Positions 15,136 to 23,709 of a stretch of 38,367 bases of DNA are shown here, one piece after another. Source of the DNA: Neomegalonema sp. (GTDB taxonomy: Bacteria; Pseudomonadota; Alphaproteobacteria; Rhodobacterales; Rhodobacteraceae). The DNA lies in contig NZ_JAQTXI010000029.1 in the NCBI RefSeq assembly GCF_028688855.1, forward strand, positions 1 through 38,367, written 5' to 3'. The notes beneath the pieces were generated by a model that was not told where the DNA came from, ran no database searches, and worked only from the letters and a program-made list of their open reading frames with translations. Position numbers and translations under genes: made by a program. Numbering within the stretch: the first letter of the stretch is position 1; each line of letters starts with the position of its first letter.

Positions 15136-16284
15136 ATGGAGACCCCCAGGCCCCTGATGGTCCTGCTGATCGACGCGGAGAACGTGTCGCCGCGCTTCTG
15201 TCCGGAGATCCTGAGGATCGCCGAAGGATGGGGACGGCCGGTGGTCCGGCGCGTCTACGGCGACTGGAGCGGACTGGCGCTCCAGGGCTGGCGGGATTGC
15301 GTCCTGCGTCACGGCCTGCTGGCGGTGCAGCAATTCGCCTACGCCAGCGGAAAGAAGGGCGCGGCCGACGCCGCCCTCATCGTGGACGCCATGGATCTGC
15401 TCCATACGGGCAGATACGGCGCCTTCTGCCTCGTCTCCAGCGACAGCGACTTCACGCGGCTGGCCCTGCGCATCCGCGAACAGGGCCTGGAGGTCTGTGG
15501 AATCGGCGAGCGCAAGGCCGTCCCCGCCCTGGCCTCGGCCTTCGACAGGTTCTGGCGGCTCGCGCCCCCGCAGACGGAGTTCCCGGCGGCGCCGTCTCCC
15601 TTGAAGCGGCCGGGAGGCCTCCCGAACGCCCGTCCGGCCCTGCGGCGGATCTTCCTCCAGGCCGCCGACGTCGAAGGCTGGGCGATGATCTCGAAGCTCG
15701 GCACGCTGGTCCGCTACGCGACGCCGCCGCTGAACCCCGCCGACTACGGATTCCCGAAGCTGCTGCCCTTTCTGGAGGCCAGCGGGCTCTTCGAGATCCT
15801 GCCCGATCCGAAGGGAGGCGGCCATATCCGGGCCGTCCTGAGGAGTCCGGACGCGGAGAGCCTCCGGGCGCTCCGGAGGGCCCTCCCCTCCGAGGCTCCG
15901 GAGACTCCGGACGGAGCCGCGGAGCCCGGCGGATGGACGCCGCTGGCGGAGATTCTGGAGCAGCTGGACCGCGAGGCGCCGGAGTTCGTGCCGCTGGAAT
16001 GGGGATGCGCCGACTTCGCCGAGGTCTTCCTGATCCTCGGCTACGAGACCGACGAGGCGCGCGAGCGTCTGCGCCTGCGTCCGCCGCAGATCGGAGAATC
16101 GGGCTTCCCCGAAGCTCTCTCCGTCGGGCCGGAACGCGCCGGATCGGGCCTCGTCGAGCCGCCGGGCGAGACGGAGTCCCCGCAGACGGAGGAAGGATCC
16201 GGCGATCCGGCGGAGGATCAGGCGGCGCCCGATCCGGAGGAGGACCCGGCGGAGCCCCTTTCGCCCTTCTTCAGGATCGGCTGA
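15136..16284 (+). CDS. NYN-domain putative ribonuclease with LOTUS/OST-HTH domain(s)
   Basis: Residues 7-140 form a PIN-like NYN domain (LabA/DUF88 type) with acidic residues D13 (LLIDAENVSP), D78/D84 (GAADAALIVDAMDLL) and D103/D105 (LVSSDSDF), so a metal-dependent RNase fold is intact. Residues about 167-236 (LRRIFLQAADVEGWAMISKL, then YGFPKLLPFLEASGLFEI) match a LOTUS/OST-HTH module, which in other proteins binds RNA or protein partners. A second, more divergent LOTUS-like stretch lies at about 266-317 (GGWTPLAEILEQLDREAPEF, DFAEVFLILGYE). The tail is acidic and Pro/Glu-rich. Total length is 382 residues. The start is the ATG at 15136 behind GGAG. The RNA target is unknown; it is divergent from argG. 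Confidence 0.85.
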   Translation: METPRPLMVLLIDAENVSPRFCPEILRIAEGWGRPVVRRVYGDWSGLALQGWRDCVLRHGLLAVQQFAYASGKKGAADAALIVDAMDLLHTGRYGAFCLVSSDSDFTRLALRIREQGLEVCGIGERKAVPALASAFDRFWRLAPPQTEFPAAPSPLKRPGGLPNARPALRRIFLQAADVEGWAMISKLGTLVRYATPPLNPADYGFPKLLPFLEASGLFEILPDPKGGGHIRAVLRSPDAESLRALRRALPSEAPETPDGAAEPGGWTPLAEILEQLDREAPEFVPLEWGCADFAEVFLILGYETDEARERLRLRPPQIGESGFPEALSVGPERAGSGLVEPPGETESPQTEEGSGDPAEDQAAPDPEEDPAEPLSPFFRIG

Positions 16285-16290
16285 GAAGGC

Positions 16291-16797
16291 TCAGGGCTCG
16301 GAGGGGCCGCCCGCCGCGCCGCCGGGCTGAAGCCGCCGGACGATGAGCTGTCCGTTGCGATGGGCGGTGACGATCAGCGGCGCGCCCGAGGGGACGGTCT
16401 CGCCTTCCTCCAGGCGCGCGCGCCACATGACGCCGTCCACCTGCACGGTTCCGCGTCCGCCGACGAATTCGCCGTTGGCCAGGGTCTCGCGCCCGAGGGT
16501 GCGGCCCATGCGGTCGTTGATGCCGTCGGCGGCGGCGTCGTCGCGCCAGGGCGCCGAGATCCGCCGCGCCGAGATCCCCAGCGCGAAGGCCAGAGCCGCA
16601 AAGGCCAGAAGCTGGCCGTTCAGGTTCGGCAGAAGCGGCGGATGCACCGCCAGGACCGCCGCCACCAGAAGCGCCGCCGCCGCCGGTCCCGCGAGGAAGA
16701 AATCCCCGCTGAAGGTCTCGGCGATCAGCAGCAGCAGCCCGACGATGATCCAGCCCCAGACGGCGTGCGAATTCATGAAGCCGAGAATGACGTCCAT
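16291..16797 (-). CDS. NfeD-family membrane protein
   Basis: This 168-residue protein has hydrophobic helices at about 12-30 (AVWGWIIVGLLLLIAETFSG), 32-50 and 60-75. A C-terminal OB-fold-like beta domain includes GGRGTVQVDGVMWRARLEEG and ends GQLIVRRLQPG. This is the short NfeD type (NfeD1b-like) that is commonly paired with an SPFH/stomatin gene and thought to act with it in membrane quality control or microdomains. Here the SPFH gene is directly upstream on the same strand, 101 bp away. The longer open frame reaching 17775 overlaps the SPFH gene and is not used. The start is the ATG ending at 16797. Confidence 0.88.
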   Translation of the reverse strand: MDVILGFMNSHAVWGWIIVGLLLLIAETFSGDFFLAGPAAAALLVAAVLAVHPPLLPNLNGQLLAFAALAFALGISARRISAPWRDDAAADGINDRMGRTLGRETLANGEFVGGRGTVQVDGVMWRARLEEGETVPSGAPLIVTAHRNGQLIVRRLQPGGAAGGPSEP

Positions 16798-16898
16798 GGA
16801 TCTCCCCCAGATCGAAATGCGGCCGCGCCGCGGGCCTCTGTTGCGGCCGCGCGGCGGCGCGCCCTCTCCGGAAGGGCCTTGCGGCCCGACCTGCGCCC

Positions 16899-17861
<963 letters not shown>

Positions 17862-17921
17862 GATCCGGCTCCCGACGTGAGGGGTGAGGGAGGGCCGCGG
17901 AACGGCCCGGCGATCTGCTGC

Positions 17922-17950
17922 AAAATAGTCGAAAGAATCTTACCTCTCAA
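17922..17950 (-). promoter_or_regulatory. Promoter of the SPFH-nfeD pair
   Basis: On the minus strand TTGAGA (17950-17945) and TATTTT (17927-17922) are separated by 17 bp, about 60 bp before the SPFH start. The region is locally AT-rich in a GC-rich background. Confidence 0.6.
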
Positions 17951-18107
17951 TTGCGCAAAGGGGATCGGGACGCCTCGCGCGGGAGATTCCAGCCCCGAAC
18001 CGCGAAAGACAGGAGAAAAACCCGGGAGAAAGGAGCGCCCTTTCGTCGCCTTGCCGCGCGGCGCCGGGCGCGTTAAGCCTTCCGGCGGAGCAGAGAGGGA
18101 GCGTCCC

Positions 18108-18512
18108 ATGATCGGTCGTCTGAACCATGTCGCCATCGTTTCGCCGGATCTGGCCGCCTCGGCCCGGCAATATCGGGAGGTCTTCGGCGCGAAGGTCTCC
18201 GAGCCCAAGGCCATGCCCGAACATGGCGTGACGGTGGTCTTCGTCGAGCTGCCCAACACCAAGGTCGAGCTGATGGAGCCCCTCGGCGCCGAGTCGACCG
18301 TGGCGGGGTTCCTCGCGAAGAATCCGGCGGGCGGGATGCATCACGTCTGCTACGAGGTCGAGGACATCCGCGCCGCCCGCGACGCGCTCAAGGCCAGGGG
18401 CGCCCGCGTCCTCGGCGACGGCGAGCCGAAGATCGGCGCCCACGGCAATCCGGTGCTCTTCCTGCATCCCAAGGACTTCAACGGCGTGCTCGTCGAGCTG
18501 GAGCAGGTCTGA
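18108..18512 (+). CDS. mce: Methylmalonyl-CoA epimerase
   Basis: This enzyme interconverts (S)- and (R)-methylmalonyl-CoA in the path from propionyl-CoA to succinyl-CoA. The 134-residue vicinal-oxygen-chelate protein starts MIGRLNHVAIVSPDLAASAR. Metal ligands are visible as H7, His78/79 in GGMHHVCYEVEDI and E130 in NGVLVELEQV. KIGAHGNPVLFLHPKDFNGV is the family C-terminal signature. The start is the ATG at 18108 behind GAGGGAG. The frame runs open far upstream across the SPFH gene, which is a shadow. The DUF1467 gene follows after 49 bp, a pairing common in Alphaproteobacteria. Confidence 0.95.
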   Translation: MIGRLNHVAIVSPDLAASARQYREVFGAKVSEPKAMPEHGVTVVFVELPNTKVELMEPLGAESTVAGFLAKNPAGGMHHVCYEVEDIRAARDALKARGARVLGDGEPKIGAHGNPVLFLHPKDFNGVLVELEQV

Positions 18513-18561
18513 CCCTTTCGGCCCGCGAGTCAGGAAGGCTCAAGTCAAGGAGGCTCAAGCC

Positions 18562-18891
18562 ATGGCGGTGACCTCGGCCATCGTGATGTTCGCGGTGATC
18601 TGGTGGCTCGCGCTGCTCTGCATCCTGCCGTTCAACACGCGCAGCCAGGAGGAAGCCGGAGAAGTCGTCCCCGGCACGCCCTCCAGCGCGCCGGAGAACC
18701 CGCGCATCGGACGCACCATGCTCTGGACCACCGGACTGACCGTGGTGCTCTGGTCGGCGCTGTTCTTCGGCATGCAGGCCACCGGATGGAGCCTGCGGGA
18801 TCTGGCCGATCCGCCCGACTACACCGCGCCGCGCGAAGCCTGGCGTCCGGCGGGCGCGGCGTCGGCCGGAGAAGGCGCAAGGGCGCCCTGA
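18562..18891 (+). CDS. DUF1467 family membrane protein
   Basis: This 109-residue protein has two membrane helices, AIVMFAVIWWLALLCILPFN (about 6-25) and TMLWTTGLTVVLWSALFFGM. Between them lies TRSQEEAGEVVPGTPSSAPENP, matching the DUF1467 pattern of N-helix, GTPxSAPxxP loop and second helix. The function is unknown; its frequent place after mce is a genomic association only. AAGGAGG stands 7 nt before the ATG. The last 24 codons overlap the convergent glycosyltransferase frame by 73 bp and are of low complexity, so the C-terminus may be poorly constrained. Confidence 0.85.
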   Translation: MAVTSAIVMFAVIWWLALLCILPFNTRSQEEAGEVVPGTPSSAPENPRIGRTMLWTTGLTVVLWSALFFGMQATGWSLRDLADPPDYTAPREAWRPAGAASAGEGARAP

Positions 18892-20012
18892 TCGAAGCCG
18901 TGGGCCGTCTTCTCCCAGAGGAAGGCGGAGCGCGGAAGCTGGCTCGCGGCCCGCAGAGCCGCGACAGGCCCGAAGATCCCCAGATAGAAGGGCAGAAGCG
19001 GAGCCCAGCAGGCGAAGCGCAGGCCGTAGCTCCGCCATGCGCCCCGGAAGGCCATGAAGGTCGCCGCGGCCAGACCCGCCCAGAACAGCGCCGCCAGAAG
19101 CCGCCCGGCCTTCTCCGGCAGAACCTCGCTCCAGGGCGCTTCTCCCGCGACCAGAAGCCAGGCGAGCGCCGTCAGATGCAGCGGCAGACTCAGATAGGCC
19201 AGGAAAGACCCCAGCGTCAGGGCGTTGAGCACCCAGAATCCCGCCGGACCGATCTCGCGCCAGAGCCGGAGGGGATCGCGCATGTGGACGATCCAGGTGA
19301 CGAGGAAGCCCTTGATCCAGCGGGTCCTCTGCCGGATCCAGGCGTGCGGCGTCAGGACGGCCTCCTCCCAGGTGGTCGAATCGAGCGTCGCCGAGCGCCA
19401 GCCCCGCCGCGCCAGCCGGAACCCGAGGTCGGCGTCCTCCGTGACGTTCCAGGGATCCCAGCCGCCGATCTCGCGCAGAGGCCCCGCGCGCAGGTAGCAG
19501 GAGGTGCCGCCGAGCGGAATCGGCCAGCCCAGACGCGCCAGAGCCGGCAGCAGCAAGCCGAACCATCCCGCATATTCCAGAGCCAGACCGCGCGTCAGGC
19601 CGTTGGTCGAGGCGTTGTACCAGCCGAGCCGGGCCTGAAGACAGACCACCTCGGGCGGCGCCTGGGCGAAGGCCGCCGCGGCCTTGCGCAGCTGATCCGG
19701 CTCAGGGCGGTCCTCGGCGTCGAAGACGCCGACGATGCCGCCTTTCGCCTCGGCGAGTCCCCAGTTCAGCGCGCGCGGCTTGGTGCGCGGCGCGCCGTCC
19801 GGCGCGACCAGAAGCCGGATCCAGGGCGGCGGATCCTGCGCGAGGAAGGCGGCGAAGGTTTCGAGATCGTCCTGCTCCAGCAGGATCAGGACTTCGAGCC
19901 GGTCGCGGGGATAATCCAGATCCTGCAGCGCGGCGAGCAGATGCCGGATGCGCGCGGCTCGCCGTCGTCGCGCCCGACGCGCGCCGGTCCCTCCCCCGAG
20001 ATCCTTCGGCAT
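18819..20012 (-). CDS. GT2 glycosyltransferase lacking its normal N-terminus
   Basis: The 397-residue frame keeps most of a processive-type GT2 domain: GIVGVFDAEDRPEPDQL (DxD motif), GGTSCYLRAGPLREIGGWDP, TEDADLGFRLARRG and QRTRWIKGF (QxxRW). C-terminal membrane helices follow, such as FWVLNALTLGSFLAYLSLPL. Homology begins abruptly at ARIRHLLAALQDLDYPRDRL. The usual first beta-strand of the GT-A fold (a hydrophobic strand ending in a Y/F-R-E/N motif) and any N-terminal domain are missing and are replaced by an Arg-rich stretch. No start codon exists further upstream in frame, and neither other minus-strand frame supplies the strand. carA ends 112 bp away. The gene is probably a 5'-deleted remnant, although the catalytic motifs are intact. 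Confidence 0.7.
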   Translation of the reverse strand: MPKDLGGGTGARRARRRRAARIRHLLAALQDLDYPRDRLEVLILLEQDDLETFAAFLAQDPPPWIRLLVAPDGAPRTKPRALNWGLAEAKGGIVGVFDAEDRPEPDQLRKAAAAFAQAPPEVVCLQARLGWYNASTNGLTRGLALEYAGWFGLLLPALARLGWPIPLGGTSCYLRAGPLREIGGWDPWNVTEDADLGFRLARRGWRSATLDSTTWEEAVLTPHAWIRQRTRWIKGFLVTWIVHMRDPLRLWREIGPAGFWVLNALTLGSFLAYLSLPLHLTALAWLLVAGEAPWSEVLPEKAGRLLAALFWAGLAAATFMAFRGAWRSYGLRFACWAPLLPFYLGIFGPVAALRAASQLPRSAFLWEKTAHGFDQGALAPSPADAAPAGRQASRGAV

Positions 20013-20124
20013 CGCTCCCCCCGCCGCCGTCGCCGCAGGACGCGCGACGCGAAAGGATGGCCTTCGGAAGACGTGGGGCGCAAGGAAATCCGTCCCGCGC
20101 GCGAGGCGTGGGCGGATGCTCGAC

Positions 20125-21315
20125 TCAGGAGCGAGACTCTTCCATGTTGCGCGCGAAACGTTCGAAGAGATAGAAGCTGTCGCGCGGGCCGGGGCTCGCC
20201 TCCGGATGGTGCTGCACCGAGAAGACCCGGCCGTTCCGGGCGCTCACGCCGCAGTTGGTCCTGTCGAAGAGCGAGACATGGGTCTCGACCACGCCTTCGG
20301 GCAGGCTGCCGGAATCGACGGTGAAGCCGTGGTTCATCGACACGATCTCGACCTTGCCGGTCGAGAGCTCCTTGACCGGATGATTCGCGCCGTGATGGCC
20401 CTGCTTCATCTTCGTGGTCCGGGCGCCCAGCGCCAGAGCCAGCATCTGATGGCCGAGGCAGACGCCGAAGACCGGAATGTCGCGCGCCATGACGCCCTGG
20501 ATCATCGGCACGGCGTAGGCGCCGGTGGCCGCCGGATCTCCGGGGCCGTTGGAGAGGAACACGCCGTCGGGCTTCTGGGCCAGCACCTGCTCCAGATCCG
20601 CCGAGGCGGGCAGCACGGTGACGTCGGCGCCGATCTCCACGAGGCAGCGCAGGATGTTGCGCTTGGCGCCGTAGTCCAGCGCCGTCACCCGGTAACGCGG
20701 CTTGGGCGCCGGGACATGGCCCTTCGGCCAGACCCAGCGGGCTTCGCTCCATTTGTAGCTCTGGACGCAGCTGACCTGTTTCGCGAGATCCGTCCCGAGG
20801 AGGCCCTTCCAGGCCCGGGCCTTCGCGATCAGGGCCTCGACGTCGAAATTCCCCTCGGGATCGTAGGCGAGGGCGGCGTGGGGCATGCCCTGGTCGCGGA
20901 TCAGCCGCGTCAGACGCCGGGTGTCCAGACCCGCCACGCCGATCCGGCCGCGCCGGGCCAGCCAGGCGTCGAGGGTCTCCAGAGCCCGCCAGTTCGAGGG
21001 CTCGGTGGGGTCGAGCTTCACCACCATGCCGAGGGCCACCGGATCGGCGGATTCGTCGTCCTCCGGAGTCACGCCGGTGTTGCCGATGTGGGGGAAGGTG
21101 AAGGCCACGATCTGTTCGGCGTAGGAGGGATCGGTCATGATCTCCTGATAGCCGGTCATCGAGGTGTTGAAGCAGAGCTCGCCCACCTGCTCGCCGGGAG
21201 CGCCGAAGCCGCGTCCGTAGAAGACCTGTCCGTCCGCGAGGACCAGAACGGCGGTGGGGCGGCGGAGATCCCGAGAAACTCCGGGCGCGGCGGTTTCGGC
21301 GGGGTTCTGGGTCAT
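20125..21315 (-). CDS. carA: Carbamoyl-phosphate synthase small subunit
   Basis: CarA hydrolyses glutamine and passes ammonia to CarB for carbamoyl phosphate, which feeds arginine and pyrimidines. The 396 residues comprise an N-terminal CPSase domain (LVLADGQVFYGRGFGAPGEQ, FNTSMTGYQEIMTDPSY) and a C-terminal class I amidotransferase with C286 in GVCLGHQM. The His/Glu of the triad are in VQHHPEASPGP, and NGPGDP is the oxyanion loop. carB is not in the window. The gene is divergent from yqeY across 208 bp, a frequent arrangement in Alphaproteobacteria, and is followed by the truncated glycosyltransferase. Confidence 0.98.
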   Translation of the reverse strand: MTQNPAETAAPGVSRDLRRPTAVLVLADGQVFYGRGFGAPGEQVGELCFNTSMTGYQEIMTDPSYAEQIVAFTFPHIGNTGVTPEDDESADPVALGMVVKLDPTEPSNWRALETLDAWLARRGRIGVAGLDTRRLTRLIRDQGMPHAALAYDPEGNFDVEALIAKARAWKGLLGTDLAKQVSCVQSYKWSEARWVWPKGHVPAPKPRYRVTALDYGAKRNILRCLVEIGADVTVLPASADLEQVLAQKPDGVFLSNGPGDPAATGAYAVPMIQGVMARDIPVFGVCLGHQMLALALGARTTKMKQGHHGANHPVKELSTGKVEIVSMNHGFTVDSGSLPEGVVETHVSLFDRTNCGVSARNGRVFSVQHHPEASPGPRDSFYLFERFARNMEESRS

Positions 21316-21464
21316 GACGCGTCTCCGGATAGGGAAAGGCCTCGCGCGGGCGCTGCGGGCCTTCCCGGCGGGCGCGGGCGGGCTTCATGTAACGCCCGCG
21401 ATCCGGAGCGTCAAGGAAGCCGCCTCCCGCGCCGGACTCTCCCTCCGCGCGGCGAGGCGCGGCT

Positions 21465-21493
21465 TTGCGTCGCGCGCGTGACGCCTGTATAAC
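21465..21493 (+). promoter_or_regulatory. Promoter of yqeY
   Basis: TTGCGT (21465-21470) and TATAAC (21488-21493) lie 17 bp apart, 31 bp before the yqeY ATG, which is preceded by GGGAGGA. It is the clearest sigma-70-like site in the carA-yqeY gap. Confidence 0.6.
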
Positions 21494-21523
21494 CGGCGGT
21501 TCAGGAATTCGGGAGGATTCGTC

Positions 21524-21979
21524 ATGCCGCGCGCCGCGCTCAACGCCGCTTTGAAACAGGCCATGCTCGCCCGCGACGCGGCCAGGCTCTCGACCATCCG
21601 CATGATGATCGCCGAGATCCTCAAGGCCGACGTCGAGGCCCGCGGCTCGGGCGCGAAGGAGGCCCCGGACGCCGATCTGCTCGCGGCCTTCGCGAAGCTC
21701 GCCAAGCGCGGCGAGGATTCCATCACGCAGTTCGAGGCGGGCGGGCGCAAGGATCTCGCCGAGAAGGAGCGCGCCGAGATCCTCGTGATCCGCGAATTCC
21801 TGCCCCGGCCCCTCGACGCCGCCGAGACCGCCGAAGCCGTGCGCGCCGCCATGGCCGCCAGCGGCGCCGCCGGTCCCCGCGACATGGGCAAGGTCATGGC
21901 GGCGCTCAAGGCGGCCCATGGAAGCCGCCTCGACATGGGGACGGTCGGGCCTCTCGTCAAAGCGGCGCTCGGCGGATGA
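21524..21979 (+). CDS. GatB/YqeY domain protein
   Basis: This 151-residue protein matches the free-standing YqeY family, related to the C-terminal helical domain of GatB of the tRNA amidotransferase. It begins MPRAALNAALKQAMLARDAA, with RLSTIRMMIAEI shortly after. DSITQFEAGGRKDLAEKERA, EILVIREFLPRPL and DMGKVMAALKAAHGSRLDMG follow in the standard order. A role in tRNA binding is presumed from the homology but not established. The stop overlaps the start of the YicC gene (ATGA), suggesting coupled translation. Confidence 0.93.
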   Translation: MPRAALNAALKQAMLARDAARLSTIRMMIAEILKADVEARGSGAKEAPDADLLAAFAKLAKRGEDSITQFEAGGRKDLAEKERAEILVIREFLPRPLDAAETAEAVRAAMAASGAAGPRDMGKVMAALKAAHGSRLDMGTVGPLVKAALGG

Positions 21980-22896
21980 GCCGCGCCCATTCCCCCCCCG
22001 GACGCCTCGCCCAGCCGGGCGAAACCCAGAGCATGACCGGATTCGCCGCCGCCGAAGGCGAAGCCGGAGGCCTGCGCTGGCGCTGGGAGCTGCGCAGCGT
22101 CAACGGGCGGGGCCTGGAGCTCCGGCTCCGGCTGCCCCATGGCTGGGATTCGCTCGAACCCGACGTGCGGGCCGCGGCCCAGGCCCGTTTCGAACGCGGC
22201 TCGCTCATGGCGACCCTCAGTCTGGGGCCCCTCGCCGGAGGATCCGGAGAAGGCGAGGAGTTCGCCCGCGCCGCCCGCCGGCTGCTCGCCGCGCGCAGGA
22301 CGCTGGAGGCGCTCGGGCTGCCGCTGGCGCCCGTCGCGGCGGAGGCCCTGCTCGCGCTGGAGACCCAGCGTCCCGTCGAGGCCGCGCCCGGTCCGGCCCT
22401 CGCCCAGGCGCTGCGCATCGGCTTCGACGACGCCCTGCTGGCGCTGGCCGCCTCGCGCCGGGGAGAAGGCGCGCGGCTCAGGACGACCCTCGCGGGGCAT
22501 CTGGCGACGGTGGCGCGGCTCGCCGCCCGCGCCGAGGCCGAAGCCGCCGCCGCCAATCTCGCCGCCGCCGGGACGCTCAAGGCCCGCGTCGAGGCGCTGA
22601 TGGAGGGACGCGGCGAACTCGACCCCGCGCGGCTGGCGCAGGAGCTGGCGCTTCTGGCGGTGAAATCCGACGTCCGCGAGGAGATCGACCGTCTGCGCGC
22701 CCACGCCGCCGCCGCCGAGGCCCTGCTCGAACAGGGCGGCGCGGTCGGGCGCAAGCTGGACTTCCTCGCCCAGGAGTTCAACCGCGAGGCCAATACGCTC
22801 TGCGCCAAGTCGCCTTCTCTGGGACTGACGCGGGTGGGGCTCGATCTGAAGCTCGCCATAGACCAGCTGCGCGAGCAGGCCCAGAACCTCGAATGA
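21976..22896 (+). CDS. YicC-family endoribonuclease
   Basis: This 306-residue protein belongs to the YicC/YloC family, whose studied members are endoribonucleases. It has the signature SMTGFAAAEG near the start, VNGRGLELRLRLP, and the conserved C-terminal block KLDFLAQEFNREANTL with a Lys/Glu-rich helix. The chosen ATG at 21976 overlaps the yqeY stop. An internal ATG at 22033 (MTGFAAAEG) gives the length more typical of the family, so the first 19 residues may be untranslated. gmk follows after 31 bp; yicC-gmk is a recurrent pairing in bacteria. Confidence 0.93.
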   Translation: MSRAHSPPGRLAQPGETQSMTGFAAAEGEAGGLRWRWELRSVNGRGLELRLRLPHGWDSLEPDVRAAAQARFERGSLMATLSLGPLAGGSGEGEEFARAARRLLAARRTLEALGLPLAPVAAEALLALETQRPVEAAPGPALAQALRIGFDDALLALAASRRGEGARLRTTLAGHLATVARLAARAEAEAAAANLAAAGTLKARVEALMEGRGELDPARLAQELALLAVKSDVREEIDRLRAHAAAAEALLEQGGAVGRKLDFLAQEFNREANTLCAKSPSLGLTRVGLDLKLAIDQLREQAQNLE

Positions 22897-22927
22897 TCCG
22901 ATCAACCTCCGAGAAAGACCTCCGCCC

Positions 22928-23611
22928 ATGATGCAAGGGGACGCCGAACGTCTGCTCCAGAGCGCCCGGCCCGAGGCCCGCTTCCTCCGACGCGGCGCGA
23001 TGCTCGTGCTCTCCTCGCCTTCGGGCGCGGGCAAAAGCAGCCTCGCGCGGGCCTTGCTGGCGGCGGACGCGGCTCTGAAGCTCTCGGTTTCGGCGACCAC
23101 GCGCCCCATCCGACCCCGCGAGGTCGAGGGGAAGGATTATTTCTTCATGACCCGCGCCGAATTCCTGAAGAAGGTCGAGACCGGCGAGATGCTCGAATGG
23201 GCCGAGGTCTTCGGCAATCTCTACGGCACGCCCCGCGCGCCGGTGGAGGCCTGGATGGCCCAGGGGCTGGACGTGCTCTTCGACATCGACTGGCAGGGCG
23301 CGCGGCAATTGCGCGAGGCCGCGCCGGAGTCGGTGGCGGACGTCTTCATCCTGCCGCCCTCGCTGGAGGAGCTGGAGCGCCGTCTCGTCTCGCGCGGACA
23401 GGACTCCGCCGAAGTCATCCGCAGCCGCATGGCCAAGGCCGAAGCCGAAATGAGCCACTGGAGCGAATACGCCTATCTGGTGCTCAACGAGGATTTCGAC
23501 GGCGCCTTGCGCAAGCTCTCGGCGATCCTGCTGGCCGAGCGGCTGAAGCGGACGCGTCAGCTCGGGCTCGGCGCGCAATTGACGGCGGCTCTGGCGACGC
23601 GGGCGGTCTAG
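22928..23611 (+). CDS. gmk: Guanylate kinase
   Basis: Gmk phosphorylates GMP to GDP with ATP. The 227 residues contain the P-loop SSPSGAGKSSLARAL at about 30-44. The GMP-binding segment is SVSATTRPIRPREVEGKDYF, followed by FLKKVETGEMLEWAEVFGNL and YGTPRAPVEAW. DIDWQGARQLREAAP and ILPPSLEELERRL complete the fold. About 20 extra N-terminal residues precede the core; starts at 22928 (MMQGD) or 22931 are equivalent. It probably shares a transcript with yqeY and yicC. Together with guaA this gives two steps of GTP synthesis in the window. Confidence 0.97.
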   Translation: MMQGDAERLLQSARPEARFLRRGAMLVLSSPSGAGKSSLARALLAADAALKLSVSATTRPIRPREVEGKDYFFMTRAEFLKKVETGEMLEWAEVFGNLYGTPRAPVEAWMAQGLDVLFDIDWQGARQLREAAPESVADVFILPPSLEELERRLVSRGQDSAEVIRSRMAKAEAEMSHWSEYAYLVLNEDFDGALRKLSAILLAERLKRTRQLGLGAQLTAALATRAV

Positions 23612-23709
23612 ACCCCCGCCTCCCGCCGGAGCCGGACTTGACAGGACAGGCCCCGCATGCGCTCTTGCGCCCGCTTTCGCGCGATCCGCGACTTCCCGGA
23701 GAATTCCCG

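Noticed and set aside
16819..16850. Paired GCGGCCGC palindromes between SPFH and nfeD genes
   Set aside because: They can pair, but short GC palindromes are common in this background and no U-run or conserved loop is present.
19921..20124. Frameshift that might restore the GT2 N-terminus
   Set aside because: The other two minus-strand frames were read by hand and neither gives the hydrophobic strand or Y/F-R-E/N motif, so a deletion is more likely than a simple frameshift.
23638..23666. TTGACA upstream of aspS as a promoter
   Set aside because: The -35 is perfect but spacings of 16-18 bp give only GC-rich -10 candidates, so it was not listed as a feature.
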